A stretch of 53,929 nt of DNA from Actinomycetota bacterium. GTDB taxonomy: Bacteria > Actinomycetota > Thermoleophilia > Solirubrobacterales > 70-9. Shown piece by piece: positions 8,593-16,123 of the stretch; within the stretch, counting starts at the first letter, position 1, and every line of letters starts with the position of its first letter. The stretch spans positions 1-53,929 of the forward strand of contig JAFDWO010000023.1 of the NCBI GenBank assembly GCA_018268415.1. The letters run 5' to 3'. The notes under the pieces were generated by a model. That model saw only the letters and a list, made by a program, of their open reading frames with translations, was not told the DNA's origin and did not search any database. The position numbers were made by a program, and so were the translations under genes.

Positions 8593-9590
8593 GTGTCCCG
8601 GCGCGCCTCGCCGCCTTTGCCGCGCTTCTGGCCCTGACCTTCGGCGGCGCCGTGCTCGTCGGTGGGGCGATCGACCCGACGAGCGAGGCCGAGACCTCCC
8701 GCGGCGCCGGGTCCTCACACGGCGCCGTGACCTCCCACGCGGACGAGGAGATGAGCACGATGGACGACCACGAAGCCGAGCACGCCCACGACGCGGCAGG
8801 CACGGCGACCGACGCCCAGGACGCGGCAGGTACGGCGACCGCGGCCCACGGCGCGGCAGGCACGGCGACCGCCGGCGGGGACGCGGCCGGGGTGGAGGGC
8901 CTCGCGGTCAGCGACGGCGGCTACACCTTCGCGCCCGCCCAGACGTTCTTCACCGCCGGGCAGCCGTCGGAGCTCTCGTTCCGCATCCTCGGCCCCGCCG
9001 GCGACGCCGTGCGCGCGGGCTACGAACTCGAGTCCGAGCGCGAGCTCCACCTGATCGTCGTCAGTCGCGACGGGCGCTTCTACCGGCACCTGCACCCGCG
9101 GCGCGACGCGGCGGGGGTCTGGTCGACCGGGCTCACCCTGCCGAGCGCCGGGGTCTACCGCGCCTACGCCGACTTCCAGATCGACGGCGAGCGCCACGTG
9201 CTCGGCGCCGATCTCTTCGCCCCGGGACAGTTCACCCCGCGGCCGCTCCCGGCCCCACGGCCGACCGCCTCGAGCGACGGCTACGGGGTCGCGCTCGCGG
9301 CCGACGCGGTCGCCGCCGGCGGCGACGCGACGCTGACCTTCCGCGTCACCCAGGACGGCCGGCCGGTCGCGGACCTGCAGCCCTACCTGGGAGCGATGGG
9401 CCACCTCGTCGCGCTGCGCGAGGGCGACCTCGCCTACCTCCACGTCCATCCCGATGAGACCAGCCCGGCGCCGGGGGCGATCCGCTTCATGGCCGACTTC
9501 CCGAGCGCCGGGCGCTATCGGCTCTTCCTCCAGTTCAAGGACGCGGCCGCCGTCCACACGGTCGCCTACACGCTGGCGGTCCCACGATGA
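8589..9590 (+). CDS. Exported His-rich copper-operon protein
   Basis: Secreted or membrane-tethered protein of 333 aa. An N-terminal hydrophobic helix (about 5-27) is followed by a His/Asp-rich low-complexity segment with a 10-residue repeat (DAAGTATxxx, about 68-101). Two beta-rich domains follow, each carrying His clusters ([15 protein letters not shown]), typical of FixH- or cupredoxin-like extracytoplasmic copper proteins. It sits between the chaperone and copA with 4-bp overlaps at both ends. A role in binding exported copper is likely. The exact family is not certain. Confidence 0.7.
   Translation: MSVPARLAAFAALLALTFGGAVLVGGAIDPTSEAETSRGAGSSHGAVTSHADEEMSTMDDHEAEHAHDAAGTATDAQDAAGTATAAHGAAGTATAGGDAAGVEGLAVSDGGYTFAPAQTFFTAGQPSELSFRILGPAGDAVRAGYELESERELHLIVVSRDGRFYRHLHPRRDAAGVWSTGLTLPSAGVYRAYADFQIDGERHVLGADLFAPGQFTPRPLPAPRPTASSDGYGVALAADAVAAGGDATLTFRVTQDGRPVADLQPYLGAMGHLVALREGDLAYLHVHPDETSPAPGAIRFMADFPSAGRYRLFLQFKDAAAVHTVAYTLAVPR
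8790..8892 (+). repeat. In-frame 30-bp tandem repeat
   Basis: Three full 30-bp units (8790, 8820, 8850) and a 13-bp partial fourth, each starting g(a/g)cgcggcagg. They encode the decapeptide repeat of the His-rich copper protein. The repeat number may vary between strains. Confidence 0.85.
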
Positions 9591-11839
9591 CCACCGAGAC
9601 GACCACCCGCAAACTCGACCTGCCGGTGCAGGGAATGACCTGCGCCTCCTGCGCCAACCGGATCGAACGCAAGCTGAACAAGCTCGACGGCGTCGAGGCG
9701 ACGGTCAACTACGCGACCGAGAAGGCCGCGATCGCCTACGACCCGGCCCGGGCGAGCACCGCCGACCTCCTCGAGGCGGTCGAGGCCGCCGGCTACAAGG
9801 CGACGCCCCCTGCCGCGCCCGGAGCCGCCGCGGTCCCCGCCGCGCCCGCGCCCGAGGACGAGGCGACGCGCTCCCTGCGCCGCCGCCTCCTCGGCGCCAC
9901 CGCACTGTCGATCCCGTTGTTGGCGATCTCGATGATCCGCCCGCTGCAGTTCGACAACTGGCAGTGGCTGGCGCTCCAGCTGGCGACCCCGGTCGTCTTC
10001 TGGGCGGGCTGGCCCTTCCACCAGGCGGCCTGGCAGAACCTCAAGCACGGCGCCGCGACGATGGACACCCTGATCTCGGTCGGCACCCTCGCCGCCTGGG
10101 GCTGGTCGGTGATCGCCTTGTTCTTCCTCGGCGCCGGGATGCCGGAGATGCGGATGGGCTTCGACGTCGTCCTCGACCGCAGCGCCGCCACCGACCAGAT
10201 CTACCTGGAGGCCGCCGGGGTGGTGACGACCCTGATCCTCGCCGGCCGTTACTTCGAGGAACGCGCCAAGCGGCGCGCCGGGGCGGCGCTGCGGGCGCTG
10301 CTCGAGCTCGGCGCCAAGGACGCCGCACGGCTCGACCCCGACGGCACCGAGCGCCGCGTGCCGATCGAGCAGCTCGCCGTCGGTGACCGCTTCGTCGTGC
10401 GGCCGGGGGAGAGGGTCGCCACCGACGGGGTGGTCTCCGACGGCGCCTCCGCCGTCGACCAGTCGCTCCTCACCGGCGAGTCCGTCCCGGTCGAGAAGCG
10501 CCCCGGCGACGAGGTCGTCGGCGGCTCGGTCAACGCCGGCGGACGGCTGGTCGTGCGCGCCACCAAGGTCGGCGCCGACACCGCCCTGGCGCAGATCGCC
10601 AAGCTGGTCGAGGACGCCCAGACCGGCAAGGCGCCGGTCCAGCGCCTCGCCGACCGCATCTCGGGCGTCTTCGTGCCGATCGTCTTCGTGCTCGCCGCGG
10701 CGACGCTCGGGTTCTGGCTCGGCGACGGGACCAGTACCGCGTTCGCCTTCAGCGCCGCGGTGGCGGTGCTGATCATCGCCTGTCCCTGCGCCCTCGGTCT
10801 GGCGACCCCGACCGCGCTTCTGGTCGGCACCGGCCGCGGCGCCCAGCTCGGGCTGCTGATCAAGGGCCCCGAGGTGCTCGAGTCGACCCGCCGCATCGAC
10901 ACGATCGTGCTCGACAAGACCGGCACCGTGACCAGCGGCCAGATGAGCCTCCGCACGATCGCCGTCGACGGCGTCACCGAGGACGACGCGCTGCGCCTGA
11001 CCGGGGCGCTCGAGGACGCCTCCGAGCACCCGATCGCCAAGGCGATCGCCCGGGCGGCCCGCGAGCGCCTCCCGGAGCTGCCGGGGGTGGAGAGCTTCGC
11101 CAACCGCGAGGGCCTCGGGGTCGAGGGCGTGGTCGACGGCCACGCGCTGGTGGTGGGACGTCCGGCGTTGCTGGGCGACTGGGCGATGCACCTGCCCGCC
11201 GCGCTCGAGGACGCGCGGCGGCGCGCCGAGGCCGCCGGTCAGACCGCGATCGCCGCCGGCTGGGACGGGCGGGCGCGGGCGGTCTTCGCCGTCGCCGACA
11301 CGGTCAAGCCGACCAGCGCCGAGGCCGTCGCGCGGCTGCGGGCGCTCGGCCTGCGGCCGCTGCTCCTCACCGGCGACGGCGAGGCGACGGCCCGCGCGGT
11401 CGCCGCCGAGGTCGGGATCGACGACGTGATCGCCGAGGTGCTGCCCGCCGACAAGGCCCGGGTCGTGCGCGACCTGCAGGGGGAGGGGCGCGTGGTGGCG
11501 ATGGTCGGCGACGGTGTCAACGACGCTCCCGCCCTCGCCCGGGCCGACCTCGGGCTGGCGATCGGGACCGGCTCCGACGTCGCGATCGAGGCCTCCGACC
11601 TCACCCTCGTCGCCGGCGATCTGCGCGGCGCTGCCGACGCGATCCGCCTCTCCCGCCGCACCCTGCGCACGATCAAGGGCAACCTGTTCTGGGCCTTCGC
11701 CTACAACGTCGTCCTCATCCCGGTGGCGATGCTCGGCTTCCTGAACCCGGTCTTCGCGGGCGCCGCGATGGCCTTCTCCAGCGTCTTCGTCGTCTCCAAT
11801 TCGCTCCGCCTGCGGCGCTTCAAGAGCCTGTCTCGGTAG
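9587..11839 (+). CDS. copA: Copper-exporting P1B-type ATPase CopA
   Basis: Cu(I) export pump of 750 aa. One N-terminal HMA domain (GMTCASC, Cys19/Cys22), the membrane metal site Cys399-Pro-Cys401 in [11 protein letters not shown], the phosphorylation site Asp443 in DKTGT, the nucleotide-binding SEHP motif, and [10 protein letters not shown] near the C-terminal helices. It is the last gene of the CsoR-controlled operon. The family and metal assignment are strong because of the CPC motif and the CsoR/CopZ neighbours. Confidence 0.95.
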   Translation: MTTETTTRKLDLPVQGMTCASCANRIERKLNKLDGVEATVNYATEKAAIAYDPARASTADLLEAVEAAGYKATPPAAPGAAAVPAAPAPEDEATRSLRRRLLGATALSIPLLAISMIRPLQFDNWQWLALQLATPVVFWAGWPFHQAAWQNLKHGAATMDTLISVGTLAAWGWSVIALFFLGAGMPEMRMGFDVVLDRSAATDQIYLEAAGVVTTLILAGRYFEERAKRRAGAALRALLELGAKDAARLDPDGTERRVPIEQLAVGDRFVVRPGERVATDGVVSDGASAVDQSLLTGESVPVEKRPGDEVVGGSVNAGGRLVVRATKVGADTALAQIAKLVEDAQTGKAPVQRLADRISGVFVPIVFVLAAATLGFWLGDGTSTAFAFSAAVAVLIIACPCALGLATPTALLVGTGRGAQLGLLIKGPEVLESTRRIDTIVLDKTGTVTSGQMSLRTIAVDGVTEDDALRLTGALEDASEHPIAKAIARAARERLPELPGVESFANREGLGVEGVVDGHALVVGRPALLGDWAMHLPAALEDARRRAEAAGQTAIAAGWDGRARAVFAVADTVKPTSAEAVARLRALGLRPLLLTGDGEATARAVAAEVGIDDVIAEVLPADKARVVRDLQGEGRVVAMVGDGVNDAPALARADLGLAIGTGSDVAIEASDLTLVAGDLRGAADAIRLSRRTLRTIKGNLFWAFAYNVVLIPVAMLGFLNPVFAGAAMAFSSVFVVSNSLRLRRFKSLSR

Positions 11840-11891
11840 GGCCCGGGCCCGCGGATGCGAGCCCTGCCGGAACAGCCTCCAAGCAAACATT

Positions 11892-11909
11892 CCTATATAG
11901 GTATATATT
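11892..11909 (+). promoter_or_regulatory. AT-rich promoter/operator before ArsR gene
   Basis: A run of alternating A/T (cctatatagg then tatatatt) in otherwise about 70% GC DNA. It contains the palindrome CCTATATAGG and a TATATT -10-like box at 11904-11909. That box would put the transcript start close to the ATG at 11918, giving a leaderless or near-leaderless mRNA, probably autoregulated by ArsR. Confidence 0.55.
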
Positions 11910-11917
11910 GCCGCTCG

Positions 11918-12271
11918 ATGGCAAGGGCGGCGACGACCAGCGATGTGTTCAACGCGGTGGCGGAGCCACGGCGGCGGGAGGTCATCGACCTGCTCGCCGG
12001 CGGTGAGCGCTCGGTCGGTGAACTGGTCTCGGCGCTGGGCACTCCCCAGCCGCAGGTCTCCAAGCACCTGCGCGTGCTGCTCGAGGTGGAACTGGTGAGC
12101 GTGCGCCGCGAGGGTCGCCACCGGCTCTACCGCCTGGAGGGGCAGGGCCTGAAGCAGATCCACGACTGGGTCGGTGCCTTCGCGCCGCTCTGGCAGGAGC
12201 GCCTCGACGCGCTCGACGCCGTCGTCCAGCAATTGAAAACAGAAGAAGAAGGAGTCTCGTCCGATGAGTAG
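11918..12271 (+). CDS. ArsR-family HTH regulator (first pair)
   Basis: Winged-helix repressor of 117 aa. The motif VFNAVAEPRRREVIDLLAGG opens the domain and the recognition helix is in TPQPQVSKHLRVL. No Cys metal site is visible, so it is of the non-metal ArsR type paired with an SRPBCC protein. The stop overlaps the next ATG. The start at 11918 is preferred over upstream in-frame codons because those run through the AT-rich promoter. Confidence 0.88.
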   Translation: MARAATTSDVFNAVAEPRRREVIDLLAGGERSVGELVSALGTPQPQVSKHLRVLLEVELVSVRREGRHRLYRLEGQGLKQIHDWVGAFAPLWQERLDALDAVVQQLKTEEEGVSSDE

Positions 12272-12758
12272 TGGTTCCGAGATAACGAACGGAAGTGGCA
12301 AGGCGACGGTGCGGTCGGTTGGTGAGCGGCAGATCGAGGTGGTGCGGGAGTTCGACGCGCCGCGACACCTCGTCTTCCGCGCCTACACCGAGCCCGACCT
12401 GATCAAGCGGTGGTGGGCCGGCAGGCGCGGCACGGTGACCGTGGCCGAGGTCGACCTGCGGGTCGGTGGCGCCTGGCGTTACGCGATGACCGCCGAGGGC
12501 GGCTTCGAGGTCGCGTTCCGCGGTGAGTACCGGGAGGTGGTTGCCGACGAGCGTCTCGTCTACACCGAGATCTTCGAGATGCAGCCCGATGAGGGCGCGG
12601 TGACGACGGTCACCTTCGAGGAGCGCGAGGGCCGCACCGTGCTGACGATGGTGGTCGAGATGCCCAGCACCGAGACGCGCGACCTGATGGCCGGCCAGAT
12701 GGAGGCCGGCGTGCAGGAGGGCTTCGACATCCTCGAGGAGATCGCTCGCGAGCTCTGA
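12264..12758 (+). CDS. SRPBCC/AHSA1-family protein (first pair)
   Basis: START-like ligand-binding protein of 164 aa. The family start is visible (REFDAPRHLVFRAYTEPDLIKRWW), followed by GGAWRYAM and a long C-terminal helix. AHSA1-like proteins next to ArsR regulators are common in actinobacteria and are thought to bind small hydrophobic molecules. The specific ligand is unknown. It overlaps the ArsR stop by 8 bp. Confidence 0.88.
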   Translation: MSSGSEITNGSGKATVRSVGERQIEVVREFDAPRHLVFRAYTEPDLIKRWWAGRRGTVTVAEVDLRVGGAWRYAMTAEGGFEVAFRGEYREVVADERLVYTEIFEMQPDEGAVTTVTFEEREGRTVLTMVVEMPSTETRDLMAGQMEAGVQEGFDILEEIAREL

Positions 12759-12805
12759 GGGCTCGGTGCCCTTCGCCGGACAGGGTCGCTCCCGAACCCT
12801 GAGGT

Positions 12806-12835
12806 CTCGCGCCCTGTCCAGGGGCAGGGCGCGAG
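12806..12835. terminator. Hairpin between the two ArsR modules
   Basis: Stem ctcgcgccctg paired with cagggcgcgag (11 bp) around the 8-nt loop tccagggg, 47 bp after the SRPBCC stop. It is a probable terminator without an obvious T-run. Confidence 0.6.
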
Positions 12836-12851
12836 TCGAGCGGCGGTGCTA

Positions 12852-12875
12852 ACCTACAACCAAATGGTTGTAGGT
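12852..12875. promoter_or_regulatory. Palindromic operator over the second ArsR start
   Basis: ACCTACAACC-aaat-GGTTGTAGGT: 10-bp arms with perfect symmetry and a 4-bp spacer. The ATG at 12864 lies inside the spacer/right arm. The layout indicates direct autorepression of the ArsR gene and a leaderless transcript. Confidence 0.8.
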
Positions 12876-13220
12876 ACTGAAGAGGAGCGCGGGGACGGGA
12901 AGGCCACCGATCTGTTGTTCGGAGCGTTGGCCGACCCGACCCGGCGCGACATCCTCCGCCGCGCCCACGAGGGCCGGCTCTCGGTCTCGGCCCTGGCCCG
13001 CGAATACCCGATCAGCCTGGCGGCGGTGCAGAAGCACGTCGCCGTGCTGGAGCGGGCCGAACTGGTGAGTAAGCACCGGGTCGGGCGCGAGTCGATCGTG
13101 CGGGCCGAGGCCGACGGCCTCGAGCGGGCGCACGCCGCGCTGGACCGGCTCGAGTCCGAGTGGCGCGGCCGGATCGACCGAATCGACCGCATCCTCGACG
13201 ACGACAAAGGAGACAGCTGA
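12864..13220 (+). CDS. ArsR-family HTH regulator (second pair)
   Basis: Winged-helix repressor of about 118 aa; family start LLFGALADPTRRDILRRA, recognition helix SLAAVQKHVAVLERAELV. Two starts are possible: GTG at 12846 or ATG at 12864, the latter inside the operator. ATG is chosen because the residues before it are not conserved in the family. It is translationally coupled to the following SRPBCC gene (stop TGA shares a base with the next ATG). Confidence 0.86.
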   Translation: MVVGTEEERGDGKATDLLFGALADPTRRDILRRAHEGRLSVSALAREYPISLAAVQKHVAVLERAELVSKHRVGRESIVRAEADGLERAHAALDRLESEWRGRIDRIDRILDDDKGDS

Positions 13221-13702
13221 TGCCCGTCACCGACGTGACCAAGGACCTCGACGCCCTGACGATGACGATCACCGCCGAGTTCGACGCCGCCGCCGACCGT
13301 GTCTGGGAGGTGTGGTCGGACCCGCGGCAGCTGGAGCGTTGGTGGGGCCCGCCGTCCCACCCGGCGACCTTCGTCGACCACGACCTCACCCCGGGCGGCC
13401 GCGCCACCTATTTCATGACCAGCCCGGAGGGCCAGAAGTTCCACGGCTGGTGGCGGATCGAGGAGGTCGACCCGCCCACCCGTCTGCGCTTCACCGACGG
13501 CTTCGCCGACGACGAGGGTAAGCCGAACGACCAGCTGCCGACCACGGTCGCTACGGTGACGATCGCCGAGTCCGACGGCGCCACCACGATGAAGATCGAG
13601 TCCAGGTTCCCCACCCGCGAGGGCATGGAACAGGTGATCGAGATGGGCATGGAGCAGGGGATGACCGAAGCTCTGGGCCAGATCGACGCGCTGGTGGCCT
13701 GA
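13220..13702 (+). CDS. SRPBCC/AHSA1-family protein (second pair)
   Basis: START-like protein of 160 aa: EFDAAADRVWEVWSDPRQLERWWGPP at the start, FHGWWRIEEVDPP in the middle and a C-terminal helix with repeated MEQ motifs. A ggaga site lies in the end of the ArsR gene, and the ATG overlaps that stop by one base, so start choice is firm. It forms with 12864-13220 a second ArsR/AHSA1 unit, distinct in sequence from the first. Confidence 0.88.
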   Translation: MPVTDVTKDLDALTMTITAEFDAAADRVWEVWSDPRQLERWWGPPSHPATFVDHDLTPGGRATYFMTSPEGQKFHGWWRIEEVDPPTRLRFTDGFADDEGKPNDQLPTTVATVTIAESDGATTMKIESRFPTREGMEQVIEMGMEQGMTEALGQIDALVA

Positions 13703-13734
13703 AGGGGCGTGGAGGGGGCGTGGGGGCGCCGCCG

Positions 13735-13782
13735 GCGACCGAGGGGAGCGGTGCGAGCGCGAAGCGCGCGTTCCTCGGTCGC
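13735..13782. terminator. Hairpin 1 in the convergent gap
   Basis: Perfect 10-bp arms gcgaccgagg / cctcggtcgc around a 28-nt loop that itself contains a small gcgcgaagcgcgc hairpin. It begins 33 bp after the SRPBCC stop and is a probable terminator for that unit. Confidence 0.55.
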
Positions 13783-13802
13783 TCGCCTCGGGCCTCCGCG
13801 CC

Positions 13803-13853
13803 GCAACCCGTAGACCTTGGTAGCCCGGTGGGTGACAAAGGTCTACAGGTTGC
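13803..13853. terminator. Hairpin 2 in the convergent gap
   Basis: Arms gcaacccgtagacctt and aaggtctacaggttgc pair over 16 bp with one mismatch, loop about 19 nt. It lies between the convergent SRPBCC (plus) and hydrolase (minus) genes, so it may stop transcription from both sides. Confidence 0.6.
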
Positions 13854-13895
13854 CCCTGCCGCTCGCTCTGGTGGCGAGGGCGGAGCGCCGGAGCG

Positions 13896-14798
13896 CTAGC
13901 CGCGGATCGCCTCGGCGGCGAGCGTCCAGACGTCCTCGGCGGCGTCGACCACGGCGCGGTACTCGTAGAAGCCGTGCAGCATCCCGGGGAAGCGGACGGC
14001 GCGGACGGGGACGCCCGCCTCCGCCAGCCGCCTGCCGTAGGTCTCGGCCTCGTCGCGCAGGACGTCGAACTCGGCGGTGACGATCAGCGCTCTCGGTAGG
14101 CCGCCGAGGTCCTGCGCCAGCGCCGGCGCCGCCGTCGCATCCGGCTCGCGGCCACCCATGTAGGCGGCGGCGAGGTCCTTGATGTCGGCGGCGCTGAGCC
14201 AGGATCCGCCGAGGTCTTCGGCGCAGCTCGGAGAGTCGAAGCCGAGGTCGACGGTGGGGCAGAGCAGCACCTGGAGGTCGATCGCCGGACCGCCTTCGTC
14301 CCGCGCCCGCAGCGCCGCGGCCAGGTTGCCGCCGGCGCTGCTGCCCATGGTCGCCAGTCGGCGGGCCGCCGGGGCCAGCTCGCGCCGGTGCTCGGCCACC
14401 CAGCGCACCGCCGCCCAGCAGTCCTCGGGGCCCGCCGGGTAGGGATGCTCGGGGGCGAGTCGATAGTCGACCGAGACGACGACCGCCCCGGCGCGCTCGG
14501 CGAGCACGCGGCACTCGGGATCCGACAGCGCGACCGACCCCGCGCACCAACCACCACCGTGGAAGTAGACGACGATCGCTCCCGCGGTCGCGGCCGGCAG
14601 GTAAAGACGCGCGTCGACGCCGCCCTCCGCCGACGGGATCGACAGCTCGCGGCTCGCGACCGCCGGCGCGTCGCCCTTCAGCTCGAGCTCCCGCATCTCG
14701 AGCTCGCGCACCGCGGGCCACTCCATTCCGACCACGTTGGCGACGCCGAGGGCCCGCGCCTTCTCCATGAGTTCCAGCGACTGTCGGTGGAGCGCCAT
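13896..14798 (-). CDS. Alpha/beta hydrolase (HSL-type esterase)
   Basis: Cytoplasmic esterase of about 300 aa of the hormone-sensitive lipase family. The oxyanion-hole motif is VVYFHGGGWCAG, the nucleophile elbow MGSSAGGN, and the acid and base lie in VTAEFDVLRDEAE and PGMLHGF. No signal peptide. The start is set at the ATG 14798; a longer frame beginning with TTG at 14846 would run through the LacI-type operator. It is divergent from P450-a and shares its operator region, so it likely belongs to the rhamnoside regulon. A deacetylase role on acylated sugars is plausible but inferred. Confidence 0.87.
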   Translation of the reverse strand: MALHRQSLELMEKARALGVANVVGMEWPAVRELEMRELELKGDAPAVASRELSIPSAEGGVDARLYLPAATAGAIVVYFHGGGWCAGSVALSDPECRVLAERAGAVVVSVDYRLAPEHPYPAGPEDCWAAVRWVAEHRRELAPAARRLATMGSSAGGNLAAALRARDEGGPAIDLQVLLCPTVDLGFDSPSCAEDLGGSWLSAADIKDLAAAYMGGREPDATAAPALAQDLGGLPRALIVTAEFDVLRDEAETYGRRLAEAGVPVRAVRFPGMLHGFYEYRAVVDAAEDVWTLAAEAIRG

Positions 14799-14823
14799 CC
14801 GCGGAACGTATCGCGCCAGGACC

Positions 14824-14852
14824 TTGACAGCGTTAAAACGTTTCAATACAGT
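14824..14852 (+). promoter_or_regulatory. Promoter with LacI-type operator, P450-a operon
   Basis: -35 TTGACA (14824-14829), 17-bp spacer, -10 TACAGT (14847-14852). The spacer holds the palindrome TTAAAACGTTTCAA (14833-14846), a one-mismatch match to the regulon consensus TTGAAACGTTTCAA. A bound repressor would block polymerase directly and could also affect the divergent hydrolase. Confidence 0.85.
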
Positions 14853-14894
14853 CCCGCGTCCAAGGTAGGGTCACTGACCTGACGGAGGAGGAGA

Positions 14895-16106
14895 ATGTCG
14901 GAGCCGATCACCCTTTCGATGCGTCGCCAGCGGACCTTCGATCCGCCGCCCGAGCTCGAGCAGCTGCTGCGCGCCGGGAGCTCTCTCCACCCGCTCCGCT
15001 TCGAGGGCGGGGAGGTCGGTTGGCTGGTCACCGGGTACAAGGAGGCCCGCGCCGTCCTCAACGATCCCCGCATCAGCCTCCGCGAGTGGCCGCCGCTGCT
15101 CACCGAGGAGCCCGCCAAGCACGCCGCCTACGTCGACATGATGGGCCGCACCGGTCTGATCGCCGGAGAAATGCTGGCGATGGACCCGCCCGAGCACACC
15201 CGGCTCCGTCGCGTCCTCGCGCCGAAGTTCTCGATTGGCAGCGTCACCGAGCTGGCCGGGGCGGTGGACGAGGTCGTCGGCCGGTGCCTCGACGAGACCG
15301 AAGCGGTGGGGCGTCCGGCCGACCTCGTCAAGACCTTCGCCACGCCGATCCCGCAGCGCATGCACTGCGTCCTGCTCGGCGTTCCCGAGGACGACATCCC
15401 AATGCTCGACGCGATCGGCAAGACGATCTCCGACACCGAGCTGAGCAGTGAGGTCGTGATCGCGACGACCGAAGAATTCCGCGAGTACCTCGAAGGCGTC
15501 GTGGCGCGCAAGCGCGCCGAGCCCGGGAACGACCTGATGACCCACATCATCGAGACCGGCGAGCTCACCGACGACGAGATCCTCGGGCTCCTGGTCCTGC
15601 TCTTCGTCGCCGGGGTCGACACCACCGCGTCGATGCTCGCCACCGGGACCTTCGCGCTTCTCTGCCACGGCGACCAGCTCGAGTTGCTGCGGAAGGATCC
15701 GGCCCTGGTGGACGCCGCGGTCGAGGAGCTGATGCGCTATCTCACGGTCTTCAACATCGGCACCCTGACGCGGACCGCGACCGAGGACATCGAGCTGGGC
15801 GACGTCACGATCCGCGCCGGCGAGCTGATCTCCGTCTCGCTGCTGGGGGCGAACCGTGATGGCGAGCGCTTCGAGCGCCCCGACGAGCTCGACCTGCGGC
15901 GTGGCGGCAGGGGGCAGATCGGCTTCGGCCACGGCGTCCACGTCTGCCTCGGGCAGCACCTGGCGCGGCTCGAGATGCGCACCGCCCTGACCCGGCTGCT
16001 GGAGCGATTCCCCGACCTGCGCCTGGCCGGCTCGACCGCCGAGGTGCCGCTCTCCGGCGACGCCGCCCTCACCTTCGCGGTGCAGAGCCTGCCCGTCACC
16101 TGGTAG
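14895..16106 (+). CDS. Cytochrome P450 (a)
   Basis: Soluble bacterial class-I P450 of 403 aa. The heme-ligand loop is FGHGVHVCLGQ with Cys351, the I-helix oxygen site AGVDTTA (Asp instead of the commoner Glu), and the K-helix EELMR. A strong ggaggagga site precedes the ATG. No ferredoxin is adjacent; the only one in the window is at 26361. It opens an operon with a large glycoside hydrolase and an isomerase-like gene, so its substrate is probably a glycoside or methylated sugar; the reaction (hydroxylation or O-demethylation) is inferred from context. Confidence 0.93.
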   Translation: MSEPITLSMRRQRTFDPPPELEQLLRAGSSLHPLRFEGGEVGWLVTGYKEARAVLNDPRISLREWPPLLTEEPAKHAAYVDMMGRTGLIAGEMLAMDPPEHTRLRRVLAPKFSIGSVTELAGAVDEVVGRCLDETEAVGRPADLVKTFATPIPQRMHCVLLGVPEDDIPMLDAIGKTISDTELSSEVVIATTEEFREYLEGVVARKRAEPGNDLMTHIIETGELTDDEILGLLVLLFVAGVDTTASMLATGTFALLCHGDQLELLRKDPALVDAAVEELMRYLTVFNIGTLTRTATEDIELGDVTIRAGELISVSLLGANRDGERFERPDELDLRRGGRGQIGFGHGVHVCLGQHLARLEMRTALTRLLERFPDLRLAGSTAEVPLSGDAALTFAVQSLPVTW

Positions 16107-16123
16107 CGGGTAGGGGACGGTCA

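Noticed and set aside
9566..12301. Long minus-strand open frame opposite copA and the first ArsR gene
   Set aside because: Antisense shadow: low-complexity protein, while the plus strand holds all CopA motifs.
14799..14846. N-terminal extension of the hydrolase from a TTG start
   Set aside because: It would translate the operator itself; the ATG at 14798 fits the family length better.
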